A stretch of 64,000 nucleotides of DNA from positions 1 through 64,000 of the forward strand of contig NZ_WMIG01000003.1 in the NCBI RefSeq assembly GCF_009711205.1, given 5' to 3'. The notes under the pieces were generated by a model that worked only from the letters and a program-made list of their open reading frames with translations, was not told the origin of the DNA and did no database searches. The stretch's first letter is position 1. Each line of letters begins with the position of its first letter. Below, piece after piece: positions 1-8,940 of this stretch. Source of the stretch: Paracoccus litorisediminis. Its GTDB lineage: Bacteria; Pseudomonadota; Alphaproteobacteria; Rhodobacterales; Rhodobacteraceae. Made by a program: the position numbers and the translations under genes.

Positions 1-61
1 CGCGCCAGCGCGCGATTTTGCGCCGTTCTTCGAGGTCGAGATGCAGGTAAGGTTTGGACAT
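1..61 (-). mobile_element. IS30-family transposase, N-terminal fragment at window edge
   Basis: The first 20 codons of a leftward gene are visible. They begin MSKPYLHLDLEERR and continue with a KIARWR segment, which matches the conserved opening of IS30-family transposases (a helix-turn-helix region of the form LxxEER). The start is an ATG at 61-59, preceded by an AAGGAG ribosome binding site. The rest of the gene, including the DDE catalytic core, lies outside the window, so intactness cannot be judged. DNA at 62-165 would be the left flank or terminal repeat of the element; I could not define its border. Confidence 0.7.
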
Positions 62-165
62 GGAGAATACTCCTTGATGCAATGCACTGATTTTACATCA
101 AAGTCGCAGTTCCAACTTGAATCCACCGGTCTGAGGGTAAAACCGAAATAAGCAGAATTATGTGA

Positions 166-196
166 CCCATCCCGAAGATCCCGTCGACGGGATGGG
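166..196 (-). terminator. Stem-loop after the RND efflux operon
   Basis: Perfect 9-bp arms CCCATCCCG (166-174) and CGGGATGGG (188-196) enclose a 13-nt loop that itself contains a short palindrome. It lies just beyond the stop codon of the outer-membrane factor gene. No strong U-run follows on the minus strand, so it may be a Rho-assisted terminator or a 3'-end stabiliser. Confidence 0.4.
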
Positions 197-208
197 CATT
201 GGTTGCAG

Positions 209-1594
209 TTACTTCGCGGGCAACCCGACGCCGCCAGCGGAAGCGGCGCTTAGCGCGACGAAGTTCAGGGCCTGTTGGCGCACCGCGTTGGCCAGTTCCT
301 GACGCGCCGAGAGAAGCGTGCGCTCGGCGTCGAGAACCGGGAAGAAGCCTGCCTCGCCCAGTTCATACGACGTGCGGGCCAGCGATACGGATTCGCTGGC
401 ATTGGCGACCAGACGTTCCTGCGCTGCGACCGAACGGCCATCGCGGTTATAGCCGGCCAGCGCGTTTTCGACCTCTTCGACGGCTTTCAGGACCGAGGCG
501 TGCCAGGCCAGACGCGCCTGTTCGGCGCGCGCCTGTGCCGCCGAAAGCTGCGCGCGGTTCGCGCCGCCGGTGAACAAGGGCACCGAGATCTGCGGACCGA
601 AACCCCAGGTCTTGACGCTGCCGCCGCCCGACAGGTCGATCGGGGTAACCGAACCGGTCAGGGTCAGCTTGGGATAGAAGGCCGCCTCGGCCTCGCCCAC
701 CGAGGCCACGGCGGCGGCAAGATTGCGCTCGGCCACGCCGACATCGGGACGGACGCGGACGACATCGGCGGGCACGCCGACGCTGGCACGATAGGCGGCG
801 CGGGGCTGGCCGCTGCCTTTGCGCAGGCGCGCCGCCAGATCGGCGCTGCGCCCGGCGGTCAGTGTCGCCAGCCGGTTCACCGACTGGTCAAAACCAACCT
901 CCAGCGCGGGCAAATCGGCCTCGGCCTGGGTAACCAATTGTTCGGCCTGCAGAACCTCGACCCGGCTGACCGAGCCCAGGAAATCCTGCTCTCGGGTCAG
1001 GGCCAAGGTGCGCTTGCGGCTGTCGAGGCTTTGCTTGGTCAGCGTCAGCGCCGTCTGGTAATAGCGCAGGTCGACATAGGCCGAGGCGACGGCACTAGCG
1101 ACGGTCAGGCGGGCGACCTCGGCCGACAGATAGGCGGCATCGACTTGGGCCGAGGCCCCGCGCCGCGCCGCGCGGTTCGCGCCGAAAATGTCGATCAGCC
1201 AGGAAATCCCCAGCGTGGCCGAGCTGTTTTCCGAAATCTGCACGGCGCTTTCGCTGATGCCGCGATTGGCCGAGCCGGTGACATTGATCTGCGGCAGATC
1301 ATTGGCGCCGACCAGCCGGGCATTGGCCTCGGCCTCGCGGATGACGGCGACGGCGGTTTGCACGTCCAGGTTCCGCGCCAGTCCGGCGGCAACCAGCGTG
1401 TCCATGTTCTTGTCGCGGAAGGCGGCCCACCAGGCATTCGCCCCCGCCCGACGCGCCGGGGAATCCGATGCGAAGCGCGTGGAAAGCTCGGCCTTGGGGG
1501 CGGTATAGGCGCCGGGTGAACAGGCCGCCAGCGCCAGGGTCGAGGCCAGCCCGCCCAGCATCATGCGGCGGGAGACATTCGGGTATTCGGTCAT
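209..1594 (-). CDS. RND efflux outer membrane factor, NodT/OprM-type lipoprotein
   Basis: Outer-membrane channel of a tripartite resistance-nodulation-division pump, 461 residues. The chosen ATG at 1594 gives an N-terminus with a twin arginine (SRRMM), a hydrophobic stretch and the lipobox LAAC, so the mature protein should be a lipoprotein. The body shows the two repeated halves of the outer membrane efflux protein (TolC-like) fold, with phrases typical of the family such as VRPDV.VAERNLAAA and GFGPQISVPLF. It is the last gene of an operon with the pump and adaptor genes upstream (76-bp gap to the pump stop). An upstream ATG at 1642 would add 16 residues without a signal and is less likely. 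Substrate is unknown. Confidence 0.9.
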   Translation of the reverse strand: MTEYPNVSRRMMLGGLASTLALAACSPGAYTAPKAELSTRFASDSPARRAGANAWWAAFRDKNMDTLVAAGLARNLDVQTAVAVIREAEANARLVGANDLPQINVTGSANRGISESAVQISENSSATLGISWLIDIFGANRAARRGASAQVDAAYLSAEVARLTVASAVASAYVDLRYYQTALTLTKQSLDSRKRTLALTREQDFLGSVSRVEVLQAEQLVTQAEADLPALEVGFDQSVNRLATLTAGRSADLAARLRKGSGQPRAAYRASVGVPADVVRVRPDVGVAERNLAAAVASVGEAEAAFYPKLTLTGSVTPIDLSGGGSVKTWGFGPQISVPLFTGGANRAQLSAAQARAEQARLAWHASVLKAVEEVENALAGYNRDGRSVAAQERLVANASESVSLARTSYELGEAGFFPVLDAERTLLSARQELANAVRQQALNFVALSAASAGGVGLPAK

Positions 1595-1669
1595 CAGGAT
1601 CACTCGGGTGCAAGGAAAAGGAGCGCGGGCGAGGGGAGCCACCCCGCCCGCGCGTCGACAGGGCTTGCC

Positions 1670-4600
1670 TTAGCCTGCCGAAGTGGTCTGGGTTTTCGCC
1701 CCCCGCCGCGACATCTTGCTGAACAGGTTCAGCACGAAGACGAAGAAGACCGGGACAAAGAACACCGCCAGCACGGTGGCCGCGATCATGCCGCCGATGA
1801 CGCCGGTGCCGATGGCGTTCTGGCTGGCCGCCGAAGGACCGGTGGCAATCGCCAGCGGCACCACGCCCAGCGTGAAGGCCATCGAGGTCATCAGGATCGG
1901 GCGGAAGCGCAGGCGCGCGGCCTCGACCGCCGCTTCGATCAGGGTCTTGCCCTCTTCGCGCAATTCCTTGGCGAATTCGACGATCAGGATGGCGTTCTTG
2001 GCTGATAGCCCGATGATCGCGATCAGGCCCACCTTGAAGTAGATGTCATTGGGCATGCCGCGCAGCATCACCGCGACAACGCAACCCAAGACCCCCAAGG
2101 GCACGACCAGCATCACCGAAAGCGGGATCGACCAGCTTTCATACAGGCCCGACAGCAGCAGGAAGACGAACAGGATGCTCATCCCGAACAGCAGCGTCGA
2201 TTGCGAACCGGACTGGATTTCCTCAAGAGATTGCCCGGTCCATTCATAGCCGAAGCCCTGCGGCAGGCCCTCGGCCAGACGCTGCATCTCGGCCATGGCG
2301 GCGCCGGAACTTTGACCCGGTGCGGCCGCACCCGCGATGCGGATCGAGGGATAGCCGTTATAGCCCACCACCTGCGACGCGCCCTGTTCCCAGGTCACGC
2401 TGGCAAAACTGGAGAAGGGCACCATGCCACCGGCCGAATTGCGCACGGTCAGCTTCAGGATGTCCTCGGCCTGCATGCGCGAGCCTTCCTCGGCCTGCAG
2501 CATGACGCGCTGCATCTTGCCCGAATTCGGGAAGTCGTTGACATAGGCCGAACCCAGATATTGCGAGATCGTCCCCGAGATGTCGGCAAAGGTCACGCCA
2601 AAGGCATTGGCCTTTTCGCGGTCGATGGTGACAAAGACCTGCGCCGCATCCGGCAGACCCTCGATGCGCAACCCGGTGGCGATGCCGCCCTTTTGCGCCT
2701 CGGTGATGATCTGCTGGGCTGCGGCCTTCAGCGCCGCCTGCCCCTGCCCGCCACGATCCTGCAGCCGGAAGCTGAAGCCCCCGGTGGTGCCGAAGCCCGG
2801 GATAGGCGGCGGCGACAGGGCGAAGGCCTGCGCGTCCTTGTAGGTGAACAGCTCCATATTGGCGCCGCCCGCGATGTCTTGCGCGGAATCGGCGCGATCG
2901 GCCCAGTCCTTGAAGGTGACAAAGATCAGGCCCGCATTCGGCCCCTGCCCCGAGAAGCTGAAGCCACGGATGGCGACGACGTTCTCGACGGCATCCTTTT
3001 TCAGATACATCTCGGTCGCCGAGGCCAGCACCTCGTCGGTGCGGTTGGAACTGGCGGTCGGCGGGGTCTGGACGTCGGTGATGATGAAGCCCTGATCCTC
3101 GTTCGGCAGGAAGCTGGTCGGCAGGCGGACAAAGCCCAGACCGGTCAGCGCCACCAGCACCAGATAAAAGGCCATCATCACCAGCCGCCGCCGCGTGACC
3201 AGCGTGACGCTGGCGGCATAGCGGTCGGTCAGGCGGTCAAAGTTGCGGTTGAACCAGCCGAAGAAGCCCTTCTTCTCGTGATGGCCGTTGATCGGCTTCA
3301 GGAAGGTCGCGCAAAGCGCAGGCGTCAGCGTCAGCGCAAGGAAGGCCGAGAACAGGATCGCCGTCACCATGGTCAGCGCGAACTGGCGATAGATGATCCC
3401 GGATGAGCCGGGGAAGAAGGCCATCGGGATGAACACCGCCGCCAGCACCAGCGTGATGCCGACGATGGCCCCGGAAATCTGGCCCATGGCCTTTTGCGTG
3501 GCTTCCTTGGGCGGCAGGCCCTCGGTCGCCATGATCCTTTCGACGTTCTCGATCACCACGATGGCGTCATCGACAAGGATGCCGATGGCCAGCACCATCG
3601 CGAACATGGTCAGCACGTTGATCGAGAACCCCGCGACCAGCATGACCGCAATCGTCCCCATCAGCGCGATCGGCACCACGATGGTCGGGATGATGGTGTA
3701 GCGGAAGTTCTGCAGGAACAGGAACATCACGACAAAGACCAGAACCATCGCCTCGACCAGCGTATGCAGCACCTTTTCGATCGAAGCCTCGACGAAGGGG
3801 GTGGTGTCATAGGGGATCGAATGGCTGATGCCCTGCGGGAAGAAGCGCGACAGCTCTTCCATCTTCTGATGCACCGCTTCCGAGGTGTTCAGCGCGTTGC
3901 CGGTGGTCGACAACTGGATGCCGATGGCGGCGGCGGGCTTGCCGTTGATGCGGGAACTGAAGCTGTAGGATTCCGAGCCGATCTCGATCCGGGCCACGTC
4001 GCGCAGCAGCACGGTGGAACCGTCGGGATTGGCGCGCAGCACGATCTTGCCGAATTCCTCGGGGTCGTCCAGCTGGCCCTTCATCAGCACGGTCGCGGTC
4101 AGCTGCTGGCCGATCGGGTTCGGGTCCGCGCCGACCTTGCCCGCCGCGACCTGCGCGTTCTGGGCGCGGATGGCGGCGACGACCTCGCTTGAGGACAGGT
4201 TCAGGCCAGTCATCTTGTCGGGGTCGATCCAGATCCGCAGCGCGCGTTCCGGGGCAAAGACCTGCGCCCGGCCCACGCCCTCGATCCGGCGCAATTCCCC
4301 GGCGACGTTGCGGTTGATGTAATCGCCAAGCGCGATGTCGTCGAAGCTGCCATCCTCGGATGTCAGCGCGACCATCATCAGGAAGCCGGAACCGGCCTCT
4401 TCGACCAGCACGCCCTGATCGACCACGCTTTGCGGCAGCAGGGGTTCCACGCGGGCGACGGCGTTCTGCACGTCCACCTGCGCGCGGGCAATGTCGGTCC
4501 CCGGCTCGAAGGTCGCGGTGATCGACATGGCCCCAGAACTGTCCGAGACGGATTCGTAATAGGCCAGACCCTCGACGCCGTTCAGCTCATCCTCGATGGG

Positions 4601-4789
4601 CTGGGCGACGGACTGGTTGATCTCGCCGGGGGACGCCCCGGTATAGGCGGTGGAAACCGTGATCTGCGGCCATGCCACCTGCGGATATTGCGCGATCGGG
4701 ATCGAGGGCAAGGAGATCATCCCCGCGATCACGATAAAGATCGACAGCACCCAGGCCAGCACCGGCCGGGTGATAAAGAACTGTGCCAT
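1670..4789 (-). CDS. RND efflux pump inner membrane transporter, HAE1/AcrB-MexB family
   Basis: Proton-driven drug/metabolite exporter of the inner membrane, 1039 residues, the full usual length for AcrB homologues. The N-terminus MAQFFITRPVLAWVLSI is the hallmark first transmembrane helix. The proton-relay aspartate pair is present in GILVDDAIVVIENVERI, around residues 400-415, and the second-half motif GLSAKNAILIVEFAKEL is near residue 950. Two large periplasmic loops separate helices 1-2 and 7-8 as expected. The start ATG lies 6 bp downstream of the adaptor gene stop, so translation is probably coupled. The closest functional models are MexB/AcrB (broad hydrophobic substrates); the substrate here is not predictable. 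Confidence 0.95.
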   Translation of the reverse strand: MAQFFITRPVLAWVLSIFIVIAGMISLPSIPIAQYPQVAWPQITVSTAYTGASPGEINQSVAQPIEDELNGVEGLAYYESVSDSSGAMSITATFEPGTDIARAQVDVQNAVARVEPLLPQSVVDQGVLVEEAGSGFLMMVALTSEDGSFDDIALGDYINRNVAGELRRIEGVGRAQVFAPERALRIWIDPDKMTGLNLSSSEVVAAIRAQNAQVAAGKVGADPNPIGQQLTATVLMKGQLDDPEEFGKIVLRANPDGSTVLLRDVARIEIGSESYSFSSRINGKPAAAIGIQLSTTGNALNTSEAVHQKMEELSRFFPQGISHSIPYDTTPFVEASIEKVLHTLVEAMVLVFVVMFLFLQNFRYTIIPTIVVPIALMGTIAVMLVAGFSINVLTMFAMVLAIGILVDDAIVVIENVERIMATEGLPPKEATQKAMGQISGAIVGITLVLAAVFIPMAFFPGSSGIIYRQFALTMVTAILFSAFLALTLTPALCATFLKPINGHHEKKGFFGWFNRNFDRLTDRYAASVTLVTRRRLVMMAFYLVLVALTGLGFVRLPTSFLPNEDQGFIITDVQTPPTASSNRTDEVLASATEMYLKKDAVENVVAIRGFSFSGQGPNAGLIFVTFKDWADRADSAQDIAGGANMELFTYKDAQAFALSPPPIPGFGTTGGFSFRLQDRGGQGQAALKAAAQQIITEAQKGGIATGLRIEGLPDAAQVFVTIDREKANAFGVTFADISGTISQYLGSAYVNDFPNSGKMQRVMLQAEEGSRMQAEDILKLTVRNSAGGMVPFSSFASVTWEQGASQVVGYNGYPSIRIAGAAAPGQSSGAAMAEMQRLAEGLPQGFGYEWTGQSLEEIQSGSQSTLLFGMSILFVFLLLSGLYESWSIPLSVMLVVPLGVLGCVVAVMLRGMPNDIYFKVGLIAIIGLSAKNAILIVEFAKELREEGKTLIEAAVEAARLRFRPILMTSMAFTLGVVPLAIATGPSAASQNAIGTGVIGGMIAATVLAVFFVPVFFVFVLNLFSKMSRRGAKTQTTSAG

Positions 4790-4795
4790 GATGGA

Positions 4796-5995
4796 TTATC
4801 CCTGTTGCCCGCTCTTGGCAGCAGCCTCGGCCGTGGCATTGGCGGGGGTGTCGGCCTGCGCGGCCTTTTCCTTGGGCTCGACCGTTTCGGGAACGACCTT
4901 GGCGTCGGGGTAAAGCTTCTGTGCGCCTGCGACGACGACGCGGTCCCCGGCCTTCAGCCCGTCCTCGACCAGCCAATGGCTGTCGGTGGTCTGGCCCAGC
5001 CGGACATTGCGGCGCTCGACCGTGTCGGCATCCTTCATCACATAGACATAGGCCTGCCCCGACTGGTCGCGCTGCACCGCCATCTGCGGGATGGTCAGGG
5101 CGTTTTCGCGGACCGCCTGTTCGATCCGGGCGCGGACATACAGGCCGGGCAGCAGATCGCCATCGGGGTTCGGGAATTCCGCCCGCAGCGTGATCTGGCC
5201 GGTGGTGCTGTCGACGCTGGCTTCCGAGAACAGCAGCTTGCCCGAATGGGCATAGGTGCTGCCATCGTCAAAGATCAGCTGCACGCGGGCCTCGTCCGAG
5301 GTCGCCATCAGCAATTCGCCCGCATCCCGTGCGCGCCGCAGCGCAAACAGGTCCGAGGAGGATTGCGTCACGTCGACATAGACCGGGTCCAGCTGCTGGA
5401 TCGTCGCCATGATGTCGTTCTGGGCATTGACCAGCGCGCCTTCGGTGACCAGCGCCCGCCCGACCACGCCCGAAATCGGCGCGGTCACGTCGGTATAGCC
5501 CAGATTCAGCTGCGCTTCCTGCAAGGCGGCGCGGGCAATCGCCACATCGGCATCGGCCTGCGCCATGGTGGTGGTGGCGTTTTCCAGGTCGACCCCGGCG
5601 GTGACTTTCCGTTCGCGCAGCGCCTCGGCGCGTTTCAGCTGGTCCTTGGCGTTCTGGCGGGTCGCCTCCGCCCGTGCCAGCGTGGCCTCGGCGCTGGCGA
5701 CGCGGACGGCATAGGGGGCGGGGTCGATCTTGAACAGGACCTCGCCTTCCTTGATCTGGCTGCCCTGTTCAAAGACCCGGCTGACGACGATGCCGCCGAC
5801 GCGCGGGCGCACCTCGGCGGTGCGGGTCGCGGCGACGCGGCCCGGCAGCTCGTTCACGATCGGCATGGGTTCGGGTTTCAGGACCTGCACGCTGACGATG
5901 GCAGGCGGCAATTGCTGGGCGGAGGCCGGGCCCGCCATCAGGCAAAGCGCAGCCATCAGGCAGGAGAACCTGCCCGGCATTTTGTCGAAAAGCAT
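4796..5995 (-). CDS. RND efflux periplasmic adaptor, AcrA/MexA family
   Basis: Membrane fusion protein that links pump and outer-membrane channel, 399 residues. It has an N-terminal signal segment (after MPGRFSC, ending GPASA), then a barrel-sandwich/lipoyl half (ELPGRVAATRTAEVRPRVGG), a coiled-coil hairpin (ATLARAEATRQNAKDQLKRAEAL), the second lipoyl half (GYTDVTAPISGVVGRALVTEG) and a beta-barrel domain with GLYVRARI. No lipobox cysteine is evident, unlike AcrA. The C-terminal 30 residues are Ala/Glu/Lys-rich and low in complexity. It directly follows the TetR gene (52-bp gap) and precedes the pump gene, giving the order regulator-adaptor-pump-channel in one leftward transcription unit. Confidence 0.93.
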   Translation of the reverse strand: MLFDKMPGRFSCLMAALCLMAGPASAQQLPPAIVSVQVLKPEPMPIVNELPGRVAATRTAEVRPRVGGIVVSRVFEQGSQIKEGEVLFKIDPAPYAVRVASAEATLARAEATRQNAKDQLKRAEALRERKVTAGVDLENATTTMAQADADVAIARAALQEAQLNLGYTDVTAPISGVVGRALVTEGALVNAQNDIMATIQQLDPVYVDVTQSSSDLFALRRARDAGELLMATSDEARVQLIFDDGSTYAHSGKLLFSEASVDSTTGQITLRAEFPNPDGDLLPGLYVRARIEQAVRENALTIPQMAVQRDQSGQAYVYVMKDADTVERRNVRLGQTTDSHWLVEDGLKAGDRVVVAGAQKLYPDAKVVPETVEPKEKAAQADTPANATAEAAAKSGQQG

Positions 5996-6047
5996 GTGTC
6001 TGACCTTCAGATCAGGAGGGGGGGGAGGGGAGGAGGTAAAATAACTG

Positions 6048-6620
6048 TCAGTCTTGGAGAGGAGATGCGCCCTTATCGCTTTCCGCGATGGCCATCAGCT
6101 CATCCAGCAGCTCATTGCGGGTGGTTTCGTCAAAACGGTGCAGGTCGTAGAATTCAAGGAATGCCATGCCATGCAGCGTCAGCAGCGTGCGCAGCATCTT
6201 GTGCGGCTCGGCGGCCTCGGCGCGGATCTGTTCGGCATCGCGGCGCATCTCGTCGCGCATGATGTCGCGGCATTCGGTGCTGGCGCCCATGCCGACGCTG
6301 AGCATCAAGGCCATGGCGATGTCTTCATCGGTCGGCGCGGTGCGGAAGGTCTCGATCAGGGTGCGCAGGCAGGCATTGGGCTGGCCTTCGAAACGGGCAT
6401 GGGCCTCGTCGTATTTGGCGCGGTGATGGGCCAGCTGGTAGCGGGTGAATGCCGCCATCAGCCCGGCCTTGCTTTCGCAATCATAGACGACGCTGGACTT
6501 GCTGACCCCGGCCTCCTTGGCCACGGCATCGATGCTGAGCCCGCCGATTCCATCGCGACGCGCGACGGCTTCGACAGCCTTCATCAGCTCATCCCGGTCG
6601 ATCGTGCGCTTGCGTCCCAT
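6048..6620 (-). CDS. TetR-family repressor of the RND operon
   Basis: 190-residue regulator with an N-terminal TetR helix-turn-helix (IDAVAKEAGVSKSSVVYDCESK, about residues 28-50) and a mostly helical ligand-binding C-terminal half. It is the first gene of the leftward efflux operon, and a palindrome at 6640-6653 sits just upstream of its start, so autoregulation together with control of the pump is likely. It is related in length and N-terminal sequence to the second TetR gene at 10454 (shared AVAKEAGVSK), and the operators resemble each other, suggesting paralogues. The inducer is unknown. Confidence 0.9.
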   Translation of the reverse strand: MGRKRTIDRDELMKAVEAVARRDGIGGLSIDAVAKEAGVSKSSVVYDCESKAGLMAAFTRYQLAHHRAKYDEAHARFEGQPNACLRTLIETFRTAPTDEDIAMALMLSVGMGASTECRDIMRDEMRRDAEQIRAEAAEPHKMLRTLLTLHGMAFLEFYDLHRFDETTRNELLDELMAIAESDKGASPLQD

Positions 6621-6639
6621 GTCGGTTCCATTATTTCAG

Positions 6640-6653
6640 TACGACCGTTCGTA
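6640..6653. promoter_or_regulatory. Putative TetR operator upstream of the efflux operon
   Basis: TACGACCGTTCGTA is a palindrome with 5-bp arms (TACGA/TCGTA) and a 4-bp centre, embedded in AT-rich flanks (ATTTCAG on the left, AATAAAT on the right). It lies 19 bp upstream of the TetR start codon, where it would overlap the promoter or transcript start. Read on the minus strand, its TTTATTT flank and CGGTCG core match the operator at 10410-10449. Confidence 0.6.
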
Positions 6654-6660
6654 AATAAAT

Positions 6661-7001
6661 CGCCCGGACCCGTCAAGCGCGATGGACAGGCCGGTGTCAC
6701 AGTGCCGTGACCGGGCGCCAGTGGCGCAGTGCGGCTTGAAAGCCGGTCATACCGCGCAGCGCATGCGGTTGCGACAAATGGTCGTTTCTTCGACACGGTC
6801 GGTCAAGCCAAAGGTCAGACTGCGCGGCCACGCCCGTTAAGACAGCCGCTAGGATCGAAATCAGAGTTTCCTCAATCGCCGGTGGATACATCGCATCCAA
6901 TGTACATCGCGCAATTGGTGCACGTTGGACGCCGTGGCCCACTCGATTTTGATCGCCGACGGCAAGAAGTCGGCTAGGCTGCGAAAAAATTCTGCAGGCC
7001 G
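6661..7001. other. Gene-free stretch between TetR and the ECF41 unit
   Basis: I find no convincing coding sequence or structured RNA here. Short open frames on both strands lack ribosome binding sites and resemble no family I know. Confidence 0.4.
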
Positions 7002-7028
7002 TGTCACATTGGCCTGCGCTGTCTCGTC
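7002..7028 (+). promoter_or_regulatory. ECF41-type promoter
   Basis: TGTCACA at 7002-7008 and CGTC at 7025-7028 are separated by exactly 16 bp. This is the published consensus for promoters recognised by ECF41 sigma factors, which typically control one gene next to the sigma gene. It lies 31 bp upstream of the AhpD-like gene, which is followed by an ECF41 gene. Confidence 0.85.
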
Positions 7029-7059
7029 AAGCCTGTGTCAGATGAAACAGGAGATCACC

Positions 7060-7533
7060 ATGACACCCCGCATGACCGACCACATGAAACGCGCCGAAGC
7101 CGGGTTCAAGACGCTGTTCGCTCTTGAAAATACGCTCAAGACCGGCCCTCTTGAACCGGGCCTGCTGCATCTGGTGAAGCTGCGCGCCTCGCAGATCAAT
7201 GGCTGTGCCTTTTGCATCCAGATGCATGTCGCCGAGGCCCTGCGGGACGGCGAGACGCAGCTGCGCCTGCATATGCTGACCGCATGGCGCGAAAGCAGCC
7301 TCTATTCCGAGCGCGAGCGTGCTGCCCTGGCATGGACAGAATCCCTGACCCGGCTTTCCGAAACCGGCGCGCCGGATCAGGATTGGCAATTGGTCGAGGC
7401 GAACTTCAACCCCGATGAGCGGGCATGGCTGTCGCTGGCGATCGGGGCGATCAACCTGTGGAACCGCGTTCAGGCGGGCTTCCGCGCGCCGCATGCGACC
7501 AGCCTGCCCGAGGCCAAGGCCGATGCCGCCTGA
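7060..7533 (+). CDS. Carboxymuconolactone decarboxylase / AhpD-like protein (ECF41 target)
   Basis: 157-residue protein of the CMD/AhpD superfamily. The start at 7060 is supported by an AGGAG ribosome binding site at 7048-7052; the open frame extends further upstream but without support. The redox signature is intact: NGCAFCIQMHVAEA contains CxxC followed by His, as in AhpD-type peroxidase or disulfide-reductase proteins. A long helix follows (RERAALAWTESLTRL), also typical. It is preceded by an ECF41 promoter and overlaps the sigma gene by 11 bp. In ECF41 loci the neighbouring gene is commonly a CMD, oxidoreductase or epimerase, and this one is the CMD class. The physiological substrate is unknown. 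Confidence 0.9.
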   Translation: MTPRMTDHMKRAEAGFKTLFALENTLKTGPLEPGLLHLVKLRASQINGCAFCIQMHVAEALRDGETQLRLHMLTAWRESSLYSERERAALAWTESLTRLSETGAPDQDWQLVEANFNPDERAWLSLAIGAINLWNRVQAGFRAPHATSLPEAKADAA

Positions 7534-8374
7534 TCCGGTTGCATTCTTTGAGGCGCAGCGACCCCGCCTGCTGCGCCTCGCCTATCGGATGCTGGGCAGC
7601 CATGCCGAGGCCGAGGATGTCGTGCAGGATGCCTTCCTGCGCTGGCATGGCGCGGCGGGTGTCGAAAACCCGCCGGCATGGCTGACCCGGACCGTCTCAA
7701 GGCTTTGTCTTGACCAGATGAAATCCGCCCGGATGCGCCGCGAAACCTATCCCGGCACCTGGCTGCCCGAGCCGTTGATCGAGCCCGAGGACGACACGCT
7801 TCGCCCCGACAACCTGACCCTGTCCCTGATGATGGCGCTGGAACGCCTGTCACCGCTGGAACGGGCCGCATTCCTTTTGCACGACGTTTTTGGCCAGCCC
7901 CTCGACGAGGTTGCAACCACGATCGAGCGCAGCCCCAGCGCCACGCGCCAATTGGCCAGCCGCGCCCGCGCCCATGTGCAGATTGATCGACCCCGTTACG
8001 ACGTCCCGCGCGACAAGGGCGAGGAACTTGCCCGCGCCTTTTTCGAGGCCTGCCGTTCTGGCGATCCTGCCGTGCTTGGCGCGATGCTGGCCGAGGGGGC
8101 GAGCCTTCATGCCGATGGCGGCGGCAAGATCCATTCCTATCCCAATGTCATCACCGGAGCGGACAATCTGCTTCGCCTATTCACAAGCCTCGCGCGCAAA
8201 TTCGGCGACGGCATGGAGTTTCTGGAGGCGACGATCATCGACGGGCTTCCGGGTTACGTGAGCCGTGTCGGTGGTGTGCTGCAGACCACGGCATTGGAGA
8301 TCAGCGAAGGCCGGATCACCGCGATCTATATCACCCGAAACCCCGACAAGCTGACCGGTATCACCCGGCACTGA
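7523..8374 (+). CDS. ECF41-family RNA polymerase sigma factor (SigJ-like) with SnoaL-type C-terminal domain
   Basis: 283-residue extracytoplasmic-function sigma factor. Region 2 spans about residues 7-72 (YRMLGSHAEAEDVVQDAFL) and region 4 about 100-150 (LSPLERAAFLLHDVFGQPLDEVA). A fused C-terminal domain of about 115 residues resembles SnoaL. All three ECF41 signature motifs are present: WLPEP at 80-84 in the linker, a DGGGR-like DGGGK at 198-202, and NPDKL at 273-277. In this family the C-terminal extension acts as a built-in regulator in place of an anti-sigma factor, and no anti-sigma gene is seen here. The ATG at 7523 overlaps the upstream gene; longer versions have no homology upstream. 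Confidence 0.93.
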   Translation: MPPDPVAFFEAQRPRLLRLAYRMLGSHAEAEDVVQDAFLRWHGAAGVENPPAWLTRTVSRLCLDQMKSARMRRETYPGTWLPEPLIEPEDDTLRPDNLTLSLMMALERLSPLERAAFLLHDVFGQPLDEVATTIERSPSATRQLASRARAHVQIDRPRYDVPRDKGEELARAFFEACRSGDPAVLGAMLAEGASLHADGGGKIHSYPNVITGADNLLRLFTSLARKFGDGMEFLEATIIDGLPGYVSRVGGVLQTTALEISEGRITAIYITRNPDKLTGITRH

Positions 8375-8425
8375 GGTTCCGCAGGCCTCCGAGAAGGTAC
8401 GCCCCGGGTTCCAGATAAGCAGATG

Positions 8426-8644
8426 TCAGGTGAGAGGCTCTGCGCGAAACACCCATGTCATGCCCCATTGCGGAACTGGCCGTGCATCGTGCTTTCGATC
8501 AGCGCGACGAAGGGTGGCCACAGGGGTCTCGTCGCCGTCGATCTTCCCACCCGGCTGCATGAAGGCAGAGGTTCCGTGTTTCCGGACAAGCAGGGTTGCC
8601 CGATCTTCCTGAAGAATTGCGGCTGCGGCTATGCAGATCTCCAT
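8426..8644 (-). pseudogene. Nudix hydrolase remnant
   Basis: The first 46 residues look like the start of a small Nudix hydrolase (ILQEDRATLLVRK, then MQPGGKIDGDETPVATLRR, the beginning of the GX5EX7REUXEEXGU box). The box breaks off before its RExxEE part and the frame runs into 26 unrelated residues before a stop. The catalytic glutamates are therefore missing and the product cannot be active. A deletion joining unrelated DNA is the simplest explanation. Confidence 0.6.
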
Positions 8645-8940
8645 AACGGCGTCTCCCGTTGCTTACGTTTCCGACCTGTCCAGAGAGGAGGGCACAAGTT
8701 CGACCAATGCGGGACTGTCCGCATAGCGCGACCAGAGGGCCCCGCGACGCCGCCTATCGCTCGGGAGCCCTTTGCATTCGCGGCTGAGAGACGCTGCTCT
8801 GCGGCACTATTCGAAGCTTTGCAATCAACCGAGCCGCCGCGAGCTAGCGTCAATAATTGAGAAAACGCGACGGCAGACATCGCGGATGGTTCATTTTCCA
8901 ACGCTTTCAGTGATCTTGCGACACCGCACTGAAGTTCCCC
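8645..8940. other. Gene-free stretch beside the Nudix remnant
   Basis: Open frames are present on both strands but none has a recognisable family or ribosome binding site. It probably represents eroded sequence continuous with the Nudix remnant. Confidence 0.35.

Noticed and set aside
2201..3406. 401-codon plus-strand frame within the pump gene
   Set aside because: Opposite strand of the AcrB-like gene, with no independent support.
4430..6262. 610-codon plus-strand frame across the adaptor and TetR genes
   Set aside because: It is complementary to well-supported RND genes and has a low-complexity, Gly/Arg/His-rich translation without a family.
8423..8860. 145-codon plus-strand frame over the Nudix remnant
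   Set aside because: It overlaps the recognisable Nudix start on the other strand and its translation has no family features.
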